A stretch of DNA of 40,631 nt from an uncultured Prevotellaceae bacterium (GCA_947166155.1 CAMVDC010000007.1:1-40631), one strand, 5' to 3'. Shown: positions 25,622 through 34,094, counted from the stretch's first letter. The notes: a model not told the origin generated them from the sequence alone. Translations and numbers: made by a program.

Positions 25622-25915
25622 ATGTCACTATTCAGAGTAAATAAGCCCCGGGGATTTCAGCACAACTACATATACTACGACCCTCGAAAGGAAAAGTTGC
25701 AAAAGATAGAAGAGAACGCAAAACGCGAGCTCGGCCTCTTGCCTGAGAAGGAGTTCGACCCTGAAGATATACGTGGCAAATTCGTTGGTGCTACGTCTCA
25801 CCTCAAGCGGAGAAAGGAGAGCGGACGCAAGCCCATCTCGTCAGGCATTTTGATTATGATCATCATCTTGCTTATCCTCGTGATGAAGTATATCTACACA
25901 GGACGCGTCTTCTGA
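25622..25915 (+). CDS. Small single-pass membrane protein
   Basis: 97 residues, function unknown. The start is charged with FNYIYYDP-like HNYIYYDPRKEKL. A basic middle follows (HLKRRKESGRK), then one membrane segment at about 75-92 (GILIMIIILLILVMKYIY) near the C-terminus, suggesting a cytoplasmic body anchored in the inner membrane. It lies 13 bp after the OstA-like gene and 52 bp before mutL. I recall a conserved small gene at this position in Bacteroidales. Confidence 0.75.
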   Translation: MSLFRVNKPRGFQHNYIYYDPRKEKLQKIEENAKRELGLLPEKEFDPEDIRGKFVGATSHLKRRKESGRKPISSGILIMIIILLILVMKYIYTGRVF

Positions 25916-25967
25916 CACGCTTGTGTGTGCCCTGCACGAGTTTTAACCTCTTTAATATAAATATTAA

Positions 25968-27839
25968 ATGGACGATATAATACACTTGTTGCCCGACTCG
26001 GTGGCAAATCAGATAGCTGCCGGCGAAGTGGTACAGCGGCCTGCATCAATCGTGAAGGAGTTGGTCGAAAACTCACTCGATGCGGGGGCAAGCAAAGTGC
26101 AGGTACTGGTTACCGACGGTGGCCGCACTTGTGTGCAGGTCGTCGACGATGGAAAGGGGATGTCGGAGACTGATGCACGCCTGGCTTTCGAGCGGCATGC
26201 AACATCGAAAATCCTGCAGGCAGCCGATTTGTTCACACTCACCACGATGGGATTCAGGGGCGAGGCCCTTGCTTCGATAGCAGCTGTTGCACAGGTGGAA
26301 CTCAAGACACGTAGGCCCGACGACGAACTTGGCACCCATATCGTGATAGCTGGGTCGAAGGTCGAACAACAGGAGCCGATAGCCTGTCCTGTGGGAAGCA
26401 ATTTTGCGGTAAAGAACCTCTTCTATAACGTGCCGGCACGTCGTAAGTTCCTTAAGTCAAACCAGACAGAACTGACCAATGTGATAACTGATTTCGAGCG
26501 CATTGTGCTCACTCACCCCGAAGTGTCATTCACATTGTTCAACAACGGTGCCGAGGTGTATAATCTGCCAGAAACCAACACAAGGCAGCGCATTGCCGAT
26601 GTGTTCGGAAAGAAACTGAATTCTGAACTTGTGCCGCTTGACGTCGAGACCACCCTCGTTACGATATCAGGATTTGTGGGACAGCCGGAATCCTCAAAAA
26701 AGCGCGGGCACAATCAGTTTTTCTTCGTCAACGGGCGCTATATGCGTCATCCTTATTTCCATAGTGCGGTGATGCACGCCTACGAAAATATCATTCCCGT
26801 AGGCGACCACGTGTCGTATTTCATTTATCTCAAGGTCGACCCCGCAACCATCGACGTCAATGTCCATCCCACGAAGACCGAGATAAAATTCGACAACGAA
26901 CAAGCTATATGGCAATTATTGAGTGCAGCCGTGAGGGAGGCGCTTGGGCGTTATTGCAGCATCCCGACGATCGATTTTGATACGAACGACAAACCCGACA
27001 TACCTACACTTATGTATGGCCAGGCAAAGTCGGCAGCTCCGCGTCCTGTGCCTATTACTACCGACTACAACCCATTCAACCTCGACAAGCCTACACAACA
27101 TTCTCAACGCCCCATGTCGGGCTCGAATACGTCGCATTTTGATCAGGAAACACTCACTCACAATGCTCCTGCCGATGCCTTGAGCATGTACGATGAGGCG
27201 CTATCCATGTCCCAACATCATGGTGCCGACACCCAACCACAGCTCTTCGATACGCCCACCGAACGCCCTGTGGTCGATTCATCGGTGCCTTATTTCCAGT
27301 ATAAGGGCCGTTATCTGGTGTTGCCCACAGCATCGGGATTGATAGTGGTTGACCAACATCGTGCCCATGTGTGTGTCTTGTTCGAGCAGTATTTGCAGAC
27401 ACTGTTTCAGCAGCAAGGGGTGTCGCAGGGACTCCTTTTCCCCGAGGTCGTACAGTTTACGAAGCAAGAGACCATCATCCTTGAAGACATCATGAGCGAC
27501 TTGGAGTGTATCGGTTTCGAGCTCACCAGTCTTGGCGGCGGTTCCTATTCGCTCACCGGCATTCCCTCGGGCATAGATGGCATCGATCCTCAGCGTCTGC
27601 TCCACGACCTCATTGCCCGTGCCTCCGAAAGCGGATGTGCCAAGGATCTCGTACATCGCACCATCGCACTCGGCATGGCAAAAGCCGTGGCTATAGTTTA
27701 TGGTCAGGTTCTCACCGACGACGAGGTCCGGCTTCTGCTGCAGCAACTCTTCTCGCTACCGTCATCCAAGTATACTCCCGATGGCAAACTTGTGTATGCA
27801 GTTGTCGACGATTCCGTCTTCGAAAAGAGTTTCAAATGA
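25968..27839 (+). CDS. mutL: DNA mismatch repair protein MutL
   Basis: Mismatch-repair ATPase linking MutS to strand incision. N-terminal GHKL motifs are clear: KELVENSLDAG with Glu31 and Asn35, DDGKGM, and GFRGEALASI. A variable linker spans about 340-430, and the C-terminal dimerisation domain ends at 623. Near residue 460 the endonuclease-type motif DQHA reads DQHRAHVCVLFE, so the usual Glu is absent. Whether this protein nicks DNA is unclear. It is the end of the guaB-to-mutL block. Confidence 0.95.
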   Translation: MDDIIHLLPDSVANQIAAGEVVQRPASIVKELVENSLDAGASKVQVLVTDGGRTCVQVVDDGKGMSETDARLAFERHATSKILQAADLFTLTTMGFRGEALASIAAVAQVELKTRRPDDELGTHIVIAGSKVEQQEPIACPVGSNFAVKNLFYNVPARRKFLKSNQTELTNVITDFERIVLTHPEVSFTLFNNGAEVYNLPETNTRQRIADVFGKKLNSELVPLDVETTLVTISGFVGQPESSKKRGHNQFFFVNGRYMRHPYFHSAVMHAYENIIPVGDHVSYFIYLKVDPATIDVNVHPTKTEIKFDNEQAIWQLLSAAVREALGRYCSIPTIDFDTNDKPDIPTLMYGQAKSAAPRPVPITTDYNPFNLDKPTQHSQRPMSGSNTSHFDQETLTHNAPADALSMYDEALSMSQHHGADTQPQLFDTPTERPVVDSSVPYFQYKGRYLVLPTASGLIVVDQHRAHVCVLFEQYLQTLFQQQGVSQGLLFPEVVQFTKQETIILEDIMSDLECIGFELTSLGGGSYSLTGIPSGIDGIDPQRLLHDLIARASESGCAKDLVHRTIALGMAKAVAIVYGQVLTDDEVRLLLQQLFSLPSSKYTPDGKLVYAVVDDSVFEKSFK

Positions 27840-28012
27840 GCTTTGCGATACATAAGTCAATGTATAAAAATATAGCTGAAACTTTGCACACTTTTGCAAT
27901 CTGTACGCAATATAATGAAGTGAAACGTTGAAAAAAACTTAAAAAAACGGCTCTTACATGAAATTTTTTTCAATAAAGTGTGTACTTGTAAACTAAAAAT
28001 TGTAAATTTGCC

Positions 28013-28020
28013 GTCGAAAA
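28013..28020 (+). promoter_or_regulatory. ompA promoter -7 box and long leader
   Basis: TAAATTTG is the best -7 match upstream of the porin gene; a TTG lies near 27986. It implies a leader of about 195 nt before the ATG at 28222. Long leaders are common for major outer-membrane protein mRNAs. Otherwise 27840-28221 contains AT-rich sequence and no gene. Confidence 0.45.
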
Positions 28021-28221
28021 GTGGACTGATAGCCGATAGGAAGCAGATTTTCCATTTGTAAAATCGGTATGTTCCACAGGCGTTTCTTGCCGCATGCAAA
28101 TGATGACTACGTGAGTGAATAAAGCGGTTGGAACAGTATAGCCAATAAAAATATGTGAGAATAAACGTGAATGAAAACAAAGTAACGTAAGTAATATTAA
28201 CATTTTAAAAAGAAGTATTTT

Positions 28222-29394
28222 ATGAAGAAACTTTTGATTGCACTGGCTTTTGTCGGTCTTGGTACTGCAGCTAACGCTCAGACCACACAAATTGAAACAC
28301 CTTCTAAGTACACCGTTGCCACCAATTCATTCTGGTCAAACTGGTACGTACAGTTGGGTGTTGACATGACTGTTCAGAATCCTTATCAGAAAAATCTGAT
28401 TGACGACGGATGGCATGAAGGTCGTTCTTATGGTGTAAACGTTGCCGTTGGTAAGTGGTTTACTCCAGGTCTTGGTCTTCGTTTGAAGGCTCAGTGGGAG
28501 AATGGTGCATTTGCACACGCTTTCCGCAACACAGACCACGTAATCTATACTCCTGACTTCGAGAAGGGTGGTTACGGTGCTATCTATGGCGATGTTCAGT
28601 TCAACCTGAGCAACCTCTTTGCTGGTTATAGCGACACTCGCGTTTGGAACATCATCGCTTATCCACGTGCTGGTGTTATGCGCAACTTCGCTGCTAACCA
28701 GTACACTCCAGTACTTGGTGCAGGTTTGCAGAACACATGGAAGATCAGCAAGGCTGTAGGTGTTTACCTCGACCTCTCTTACAATGCTGCTTCTACTCGC
28801 GCATTCGGCTTCATCAACGAAGATGGAGGCGACGGAACTCGTCACCATGGCTATGCAGTAGCAGAAATCGGTGTAAACCTCAACCTGGGCAAGACTGGCT
28901 GGGACAAGGCTGTTACACTCGAGGCTTACAACGCACTTGCTGCTCAATCAGAGGCTGCACTTGCTAAACTGCGTGCCGAACTCGACAAGGAACGTGCTGA
29001 AAACGCTCGTCTGCGTGCCGAACTGGCTAAGAAGCCAACCGACACTGGTGGTTCTGTAAAGGTAGAGCGCGTAGTTGCTGCTACTACTACTTCTGTATTC
29101 TTCGACATCAACTCTACAAGCCTCAACTCAAAGAAGGACCTCATCAACCTCGAGGCTGTTGCTGCTGCTGCTAAGCAGACAGGTGCTAAGCTCGTCGTTA
29201 CTGGTTCTGCCGACAGCAAGACTGGTTCATCTGCATGGAACCAGAAGTTGTCTGAAGGTCGTGCTCAGGCTGTTGCCGACGAACTCGTTCGCCTCGGTGT
29301 AAGCCGCGACAACATCGAAGTTAAGGCTGTTGGTGGTGTAAACGAAGTATCTCCTTACACTCTCAACCGTCGTGCAGTCGTAGCTTTCAAGTAA
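28222..29394 (+). CDS. OmpA-family outer-membrane protein
   Basis: Outer-membrane barrel protein that anchors to peptidoglycan. The signal peptide ends at ANAQ (about 20). An N-terminal OmpA-like beta-barrel spans about 30-240, followed by a charged coiled coil at about 245-272 (RAELDKERAENARLRAEL). The OmpA C-terminal domain follows at about 285-390, with LVVTGSADSKTGSSAWNQKLSEGRA. The gene uses GCT, GTT and CGT much more than its neighbours, which favour GCC/GGC, a sign of strong expression. It is 390 residues and complete, and is followed by a strong terminator. Confidence 0.92.
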   Translation: MKKLLIALAFVGLGTAANAQTTQIETPSKYTVATNSFWSNWYVQLGVDMTVQNPYQKNLIDDGWHEGRSYGVNVAVGKWFTPGLGLRLKAQWENGAFAHAFRNTDHVIYTPDFEKGGYGAIYGDVQFNLSNLFAGYSDTRVWNIIAYPRAGVMRNFAANQYTPVLGAGLQNTWKISKAVGVYLDLSYNAASTRAFGFINEDGGDGTRHHGYAVAEIGVNLNLGKTGWDKAVTLEAYNALAAQSEAALAKLRAELDKERAENARLRAELAKKPTDTGGSVKVERVVAATTTSVFFDINSTSLNSKKDLINLEAVAAAAKQTGAKLVVTGSADSKTGSSAWNQKLSEGRAQAVADELVRLGVSRDNIEVKAVGGVNEVSPYTLNRRAVVAFK

Positions 29395-29457
29395 TCTGAG
29401 GTTACTGACACGCAAAACACTATTTTGCCCGACTCATTTGTGGTCGGCATACAATAC

Positions 29458-29488
29458 GGGGTGCCGCTTCTGAGCGACACCCCTTTTT
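29458..29488 (+). terminator. ompA terminator
   Basis: GGGGTGCCGCT pairs with AGCGACACCCC (one mismatch) around a TCTG loop and is followed by TTTTT. Confidence 0.88.
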
Positions 29489-29526
29489 GTATCCATCACA
29501 ACATACTGTAGTGATACCCGAAAAAT

Positions 29527-29714
29527 GAGTGCGCAGTCTCGACCCCGCGAGTGCGCAGTCTCGACCCCGCGAGTGCGCAGTCTCGACCCCGCGAGTGCGC
29601 GGTCTCGACCCCGCGAGTGCGCAGTCTCAGCCCCGCGAGTGCGCAGTCTCGACCCCGCGAGTGCGCAGTCTCAGCCCCGCGAGTGCGCAGTCTCAGCCCC
29701 GCGAGTGCGCAGTC
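29527..29714. repeat. GTGCGCA array C: eight 22-bp units plus a partial
   Basis: Units start at 29527, 29549, 29571, 29593, 29615, 29637, 29659 and 29681; a 12-bp partial ninth starts at 29703. Each begins GAGTGCGCAGTC, followed by TCGACCCCGC or TCAGCCCCGC. The copies differ at only a few positions, so this is the most homogeneous array in the window. All three forward frames are open through it, producing spurious ORFs. Array A and this array are both preceded by GAAAAAT. It ends about 26 bp before the -7-like box of the hydrolase gene. Confidence 0.95.
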
Positions 29715-29752
29715 ATTTCTTTTAATCCTATATTACATCATAACTTTCTAAT

Positions 29753-30871
29753 ATGAAGAGAACAATATTTGCTGCTATAGTTGCAGCGGGAGTACTTGCT
29801 GCATGTACACCCAAGAATGAAAACCAATCAAACGAAGACAATATGATAACATCGAATCTTACACAAGAGTGGGACAAAGTGTTCTCGCTCAGCGACAAGG
29901 TGAACCATCGTAAAGTGACATTCACAACCCAGTATGGCTTCACACTTGCAGCCGACCTCTACGAACCCAAAGACGCTGAAGGCACATTGCCCGGCATAGC
30001 TGTGTCGGGACCATTCGGTGCCACAAAGGAACAATCGAGCGGACTTTATGCCATGCAGATGGCCGAACGTGGATATGTAGCTATGGCTTTCGACCCCTCG
30101 TTCACCGGCGAAAGCAGCGGTGAACCGCGCCGCACGGCATCGCCCGACATCAACACCGAGGACTTCATGGCCGCTGTCGACTACCTCGCTTCACTGCCGC
30201 AGGTCGATGCCAACCGCATCGGCATCATAGGTATCTGTGGCTGGGGAGGCATAGCTCTCAATGCTGCTGCTGCCGACACTCGCATCAAGGCCACGGTTGT
30301 ATCAACAATGTACGACATGACTCGCGTGAGCGGTAATGGATATTTCGATTCCGACAACAACGAGCAGGCACGTCATGCAGCTCGCGAAGCCCTTGCTGCT
30401 CAGCGTCTTGCCGACCCTTCAGCCATGGCTGGTGGGGTGGTTGACCCACTGCCCGACGATGCACCTCAGTTCGTGAAGGACTATTACGACTACTACAAGA
30501 CCTCGCGCGGCTATCACTCTCGCAGCGGAAACTCCAACGACGGCTGGCGCTCGATTGGTACTCAGGCCTATAGCAATGCCCGATTCCTTTACTACACCAA
30601 CGAAATCCGCTCGGCTGTGCTCGTGATGCATGGCGAGAAAGCCCACTCGCGCTATTTTGGCGAAGATGCATTCAAGTATATGGTCGAGGGACGTCCCGAG
30701 GCTGGTATTGCCCCCAATCCATGTCCTGAAAACAAGCAGTTGCTCATCATCCCAGGTGCCTCACACTGCGACCTCTACGATGGTGGCTATACTGAACTTG
30801 AGGGAAAGGGTGAACCCAAGAACCTCATCCCATGGGACACACTTGCCGACTTCTTTGCTAAAAACATGTAA
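29753..30871 (+). CDS. Lipoprotein alpha/beta hydrolase with Cys nucleophile
   Basis: Exported hydrolase of 372 residues. It has the lipobox LAAC with Cys18, so it should be lipid-anchored. The alpha/beta-hydrolase fold is shown by LPGIAVSGPFGA, FDPSFTGESSG and the nucleophile elbow GICGWGG with Cys162 instead of Ser, as in dienelactone hydrolases. A late His is in PGASHCDLYDGG. The substrate is unknown. A TAACTTTC box at 29741-29748 would place transcription start almost at the ATG. The last codons and stop (AACATGTAA) form the start of the downstream repeat array. The neighbouring flavodoxin lipoprotein is convergent. Confidence 0.82.
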   Translation: MKRTIFAAIVAAGVLAACTPKNENQSNEDNMITSNLTQEWDKVFSLSDKVNHRKVTFTTQYGFTLAADLYEPKDAEGTLPGIAVSGPFGATKEQSSGLYAMQMAERGYVAMAFDPSFTGESSGEPRRTASPDINTEDFMAAVDYLASLPQVDANRIGIIGICGWGGIALNAAAADTRIKATVVSTMYDMTRVSGNGYFDSDNNEQARHAAREALAAQRLADPSAMAGGVVDPLPDDAPQFVKDYYDYYKTSRGYHSRSGNSNDGWRSIGTQAYSNARFLYYTNEIRSAVLVMHGEKAHSRYFGEDAFKYMVEGRPEAGIAPNPCPENKQLLIIPGASHCDLYDGGYTELEGKGEPKNLIPWDTLADFFAKNM

Positions 30872-31066
30872 TCGTTGCGTAAAATACATGTAATCAGTAT
30901 AATAATTATATGTAATCAGCTTGATAAATACATGTAATTGGCATTATAAATACGTGTAATTGGCATTATGAATACATGTAATTGGCATTATAAATACATG
31001 TAATTGGCATTATGAATACGTGTAATTGGCTTTAAAAATACATGTAATCAATAGTGATCAACTATG
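30869..31066. repeat. Nine 22-bp units starting at the hydrolase stop codon
   Basis: Units begin at 30869 and every 22 bp to 31045. Each starts TAAT and most end ATACATG or ATACGTG, so the joints read ATACATGTAAT with the palindrome TACATGTA. The four units 30935-31022 are nearly identical; outer ones are more diverged. The TAA of the first unit is the hydrolase stop codon. The array fills the space up to the convergent terminator at 31077. Confidence 0.95.
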
Positions 31067-31076
31067 CATAAATCAA

Positions 31077-31117
31077 TATGGGTGGCGGAGAATATCTACT
31101 CCGTCACCCATATTTTC
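31077..31117. terminator. Bidirectional terminator between hydrolase and flavodoxin
   Basis: ATGGGTGGCGGAG pairs with CTCCGTCACCCAT (one mismatch) around about 8 nt. A T-rich TATTTTCTTT follows on the plus side. Confidence 0.75.
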
Positions 31118-31140
31118 TTTCACTCTGTGGTGTCTTTCCT

Positions 31141-31953
31141 TTACCTTATCACTTCGGTAAACTCGGGTTGGGCACCTTCTGCCTTCGATTGCTGCACTTT
31201 CACTTGCAGGCTTTGTCCGTTTTCTTCGGCGGTGTAGAGGTAGTAGCATGTGTTGTCGCTCTCGGCTGAGGCCACAGCGGTTGGGGTTGCATGCAGCATG
31301 GGGTAGTCGCCACATGCAGCTTCGTAGCGCTCTTTGTCGGTATCGGTGAGTTCTGCTGATGCTGAATATTCGGGCGCAAAACCTTCACCTTCAATGTATT
31401 TGTTCAGTTTCAGGAAGTTCTCTACCTCGGCTGGTACGGCTTCCAGACGTGCGTTTCTCACTCCGTAGCCTTCAATCACGTTGGCTTCGGGTTGTGCTGC
31501 CTTGAGGTTGGCAGTGCTGGTGTTGAGGCCTCCGCTGCCGAATGTGCAGAATGTCACAATGGTCTTTCCGCTCAGGTCGGTGTTGTTGATGAATGTCTCG
31601 ACCGGTGGTGCGTAGGTTCCGAACCACACAGGGTAGCCGAGGAATATGACATCGTATTGGCTGAGGTCGGCCTCTATGGGCTTTATCTCGGGCAGTTTTC
31701 CCTCAGCTTTCTCTTGCTGACAGCGCTGTATGGTGGCTTGGAAGTCACCGTCGTAGGGTTGTGTGGCTACGATTTCCTCGATGTCGGCACCGAGTTGTGC
31801 CTGCAACTCGTTGGCCACGGTGCGTGTGGCACCCGTCTGCGAGTAGTAGAGTACTAACATTTTGGGGCTTTCTTCGCTGATTGACTGCTTCTTGTCGGTG
31901 TTGCACGACAGCATTGCAAGTGCTGCAATGGCTAAAAAGATTGTACGTTTCAT
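31141..31953 (-). CDS. Lipid-anchored flavodoxin
   Basis: Flavodoxin-fold protein of 270 residues. The signal peptide ends in the lipobox MLSC (Cys17), so it is exported and lipid-anchored, unlike ordinary cytoplasmic flavodoxins. The FMN-phosphate loop is SQTGATRT (38-45); other flavin contacts are in GYPVWFGTYAPP and FCTFGSGG. An extra C-terminal domain of about 70 residues follows. The frame extends upstream to 32055, but the start at 31951-31953 sits behind the promoter at 31984 and gives a good signal peptide. Function is probably electron transfer or quinone/flavin chemistry in the periplasm; partner unknown. Confidence 0.82.
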   Translation of the reverse strand: MKRTIFLAIAALAMLSCNTDKKQSISEESPKMLVLYYSQTGATRTVANELQAQLGADIEEIVATQPYDGDFQATIQRCQQEKAEGKLPEIKPIEADLSQYDVIFLGYPVWFGTYAPPVETFINNTDLSGKTIVTFCTFGSGGLNTSTANLKAAQPEANVIEGYGVRNARLEAVPAEVENFLKLNKYIEGEGFAPEYSASAELTDTDKERYEAACGDYPMLHATPTAVASAESDNTCYYLYTAEENGQSLQVKVQQSKAEGAQPEFTEVIR

Positions 31954-31983
31954 AGGCAATGATTTATGAGTTGATACACCCTG

Positions 31984-31991
31984 CAAAGTTA
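31984..31991 (-). promoter_or_regulatory. Flavodoxin promoter -7 box
   Basis: On the minus strand TAACTTTG lies 30 bp before the chosen ATG. Without the shorter start the promoter would lie inside the coding region, which supports 31953. Confidence 0.6.
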
Positions 31992-32083
31992 ATGAAAATA
32001 TGTGAATATTCGATTGCATGTAATAAACTTTTTGCATAAACGTGTATCTAAACATACGAATTAACTAACAAACTTTAATATTT

Positions 32084-33931
32084 ATGAATTATTTCAAGAT
32101 GTTGTTCATGGTGTTTATGGTGACAGTATCGATGAACGCACAAGATACCAACCCCGGCACCGAGACATTCAAGTCGAACTTACCGATTATTTTGATTGAC
32201 ACCGAGACTCAGCTGACAAACACCGAGAAGCGTCCCGCCCACATGAGGGTGATTTATGCTTCGGGACGCAAGCAGTACAGTTCCGACGAGACTGACTATC
32301 AGTACGATGGAACAGTTCGTATCAAGCTGCGCGGCAACAGTTCGCTCAGCTTTCCTCAGAAGAAATTCACCTTCGAAACATGCGATTCCGCCGAGAAGGA
32401 AGTCGATGTGCCCCTGCTTGGCATGCCAGCCGAGCACGATTGGGTGTTGCTCGCTCCATATACCGATGTGTCGATGATGCGCGATGCATTTGCCTTCCAG
32501 CTGTGGCGCGATATGGGCTATTGGGCTCCGCGCACAGTGCTTTGCGAGGTGGTGATCAACGGCCGATATGCAGGTGTCTACTCACTTGCCGAGTCGATAA
32601 AGCGCGGACCTGACCGCATGAATATCGACAAGCTCAAGAAGACCGACATCGAGGGCCGCGAGCTGACCGGCGGCTACCTGCTCCGTATCGACACATTCGA
32701 CGACGATGATGCCACGTTCCGCTCCAGTGTGCCCGGAGTGGGGCAGGGCATGTTTATGAGCGACATCACGTGGACATGCTTCTATCCCAAGAAGAAAAGC
32801 CTGCAACCCGAGCAACTGGCGTATATCAGCAGCTATGTCGACACGGTGGAACGCGCTATCGAGGCCGACAACTATGCCGACCCTGTCGAGGGGTATGCCA
32901 AGTATATCGACGTGCCTTCGTTTGTCGACTACCTCATCCACACCGAGCTCAGCCTCAATGCCGATGCATATAAGCGCAGTGCCTACTTCTTCAAGGAGAA
33001 GCAGAATGCCGACGGGACGGGCGGTAAGTTGCATGCGGGCACCGTGTGGGACTACAACTTGGCATACGGATGTTGCAGTTTCTGTAATGCCGACGATATC
33101 AACGCATGGGCATTCGAGGGATGCAACACCAACCCGACCCCACACATGTGGATTCGCCTGATGGGCGACAAGGCATTTGTCGACAAGGTGAAAGCCCGCT
33201 ATGCCGAGTTGCGCAAGGGTGCGCTGAGCACTAAGCACTTGTATGCCATCATCGATGGCTATGCATCGCAGCTGAAGGATGCCCAGAAGCGCCACTTCGA
33301 CCTCTATCCCGAATTGCTCGGCAGCGAGACGAAGCGCAATCCTGCGGGTAGCGGCATGATGGCCGGAATGGGCGGCGCGATGCCCGGATTCGATATGAGT
33401 CAGATGCCTGCAGGCGGTTTCCCAGGCTTCCCGGGCGGTGGTGCCGGTGGTGTGCAAGGCGGTTTCCCAGGTTTTCCTGGCGGAGCAGCAGGCTTCCCTG
33501 GTGGCGCGGCTAATGGAGCACAAGGTGGTTTCCCAGGTTTCCCCGGCGGATTCGGAGGTTTCTTCGGCGGTTTCTTTGGTCGTTTTCCTGTAGCGCCCGA
33601 TAGCGTTGCAACAGCTCAGGGAGGTGCTCCGGGCGGTTTCCCCGGCTTCCCTGGTGGCGGTGCAGGCGGTTTTATGGGCGGCTTCCCCGGTTTCCCGGGC
33701 GGTGAAGGTGGCGGTTTCGCAGGCGGATTCCCCGGCGCAGGTGGCATGCCCGGCTTTGCAGCTACGTTCGATCCATCGGGCAACGATGCCAATGCAATGG
33801 GCGGTGCGATGGGTGGCATGATGCTCTCGTGGTTCCGTTCCTACACGGTGAAGGACTATTCCGACGAGATAAAAATGCTGAAGCAATGGCTTGCCGACCG
33901 TCTGGCAGTGCTCGACGAGCGTTGGCTTTAA
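32084..33931 (+). CDS. CotH-kinase-family exported protein with Gly/Phe/Pro insertion
   Basis: Exported protein of 615 residues with signal peptide MNYFKMLFMVFMVTVSMNAQ. The CotH kinase domain covers about 35-415: VRIKLRGNSS, YAGVYSLAESIKRGPDRMNI and the active-site-like GTVWDYNLAYG. CotH proteins phosphorylate other surface proteins in spores; homologues in Bacteroidota are of unknown role. Between two C-terminal helices lies an insertion of about 155 residues (about 422-578) made of GGFPGFPGG-type repeats. The protein then resumes with SWFRSYTVKDYSDEIKMLKQ. The reading frame is intact, so the insert is part of the protein. Long minus-strand frames here are shadows. Confidence 0.85.
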   Translation: MNYFKMLFMVFMVTVSMNAQDTNPGTETFKSNLPIILIDTETQLTNTEKRPAHMRVIYASGRKQYSSDETDYQYDGTVRIKLRGNSSLSFPQKKFTFETCDSAEKEVDVPLLGMPAEHDWVLLAPYTDVSMMRDAFAFQLWRDMGYWAPRTVLCEVVINGRYAGVYSLAESIKRGPDRMNIDKLKKTDIEGRELTGGYLLRIDTFDDDDATFRSSVPGVGQGMFMSDITWTCFYPKKKSLQPEQLAYISSYVDTVERAIEADNYADPVEGYAKYIDVPSFVDYLIHTELSLNADAYKRSAYFFKEKQNADGTGGKLHAGTVWDYNLAYGCCSFCNADDINAWAFEGCNTNPTPHMWIRLMGDKAFVDKVKARYAELRKGALSTKHLYAIIDGYASQLKDAQKRHFDLYPELLGSETKRNPAGSGMMAGMGGAMPGFDMSQMPAGGFPGFPGGGAGGVQGGFPGFPGGAAGFPGGAANGAQGGFPGFPGGFGGFFGGFFGRFPVAPDSVATAQGGAPGGFPGFPGGGAGGFMGGFPGFPGGEGGGFAGGFPGAGGMPGFAATFDPSGNDANAMGGAMGGMMLSWFRSYTVKDYSDEIKMLKQWLADRLAVLDERWL

Positions 33932-34008
33932 GCATTGCATCCGCAGACTTCACTTGTCAAACATTCGCAGACTTTAGCCCTGCGAGACACGCGACACCTT
34001 ATTGATTG

Positions 34009-34059
34009 ATGCGGCACGATTGATGGAATCCGACATGATTTCCGCCTTTCGTGCCGCAT
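34009..34059 (+). terminator. Possible terminator after the CotH gene
   Basis: ATGCGGCACGA (34009-34019) pairs perfectly with TCGTGCCGCAT (34049-34059). The 29-nt loop can fold further; only a short T-rich stretch follows. The rest of 33932-34159 holds the tRNA promoter and no gene. Confidence 0.55.
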
Positions 34060-34094
34060 TTCTCGTGTTACAATCGCAAAAAGTTGCTAAAACA

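Noticed and set aside
29525-29751. Three overlapping open frames through array C
   Set aside because: A stop-free 22-bp repeat opens all three frames; 22-residue periodic products with no start context are an artefact.
32582-33940. Long minus-strand open frame opposite the CotH-family gene
   Set aside because: Thr/Ala/Glu-rich product caused by the GC-rich repeats on the other strand; no promoter or domain.
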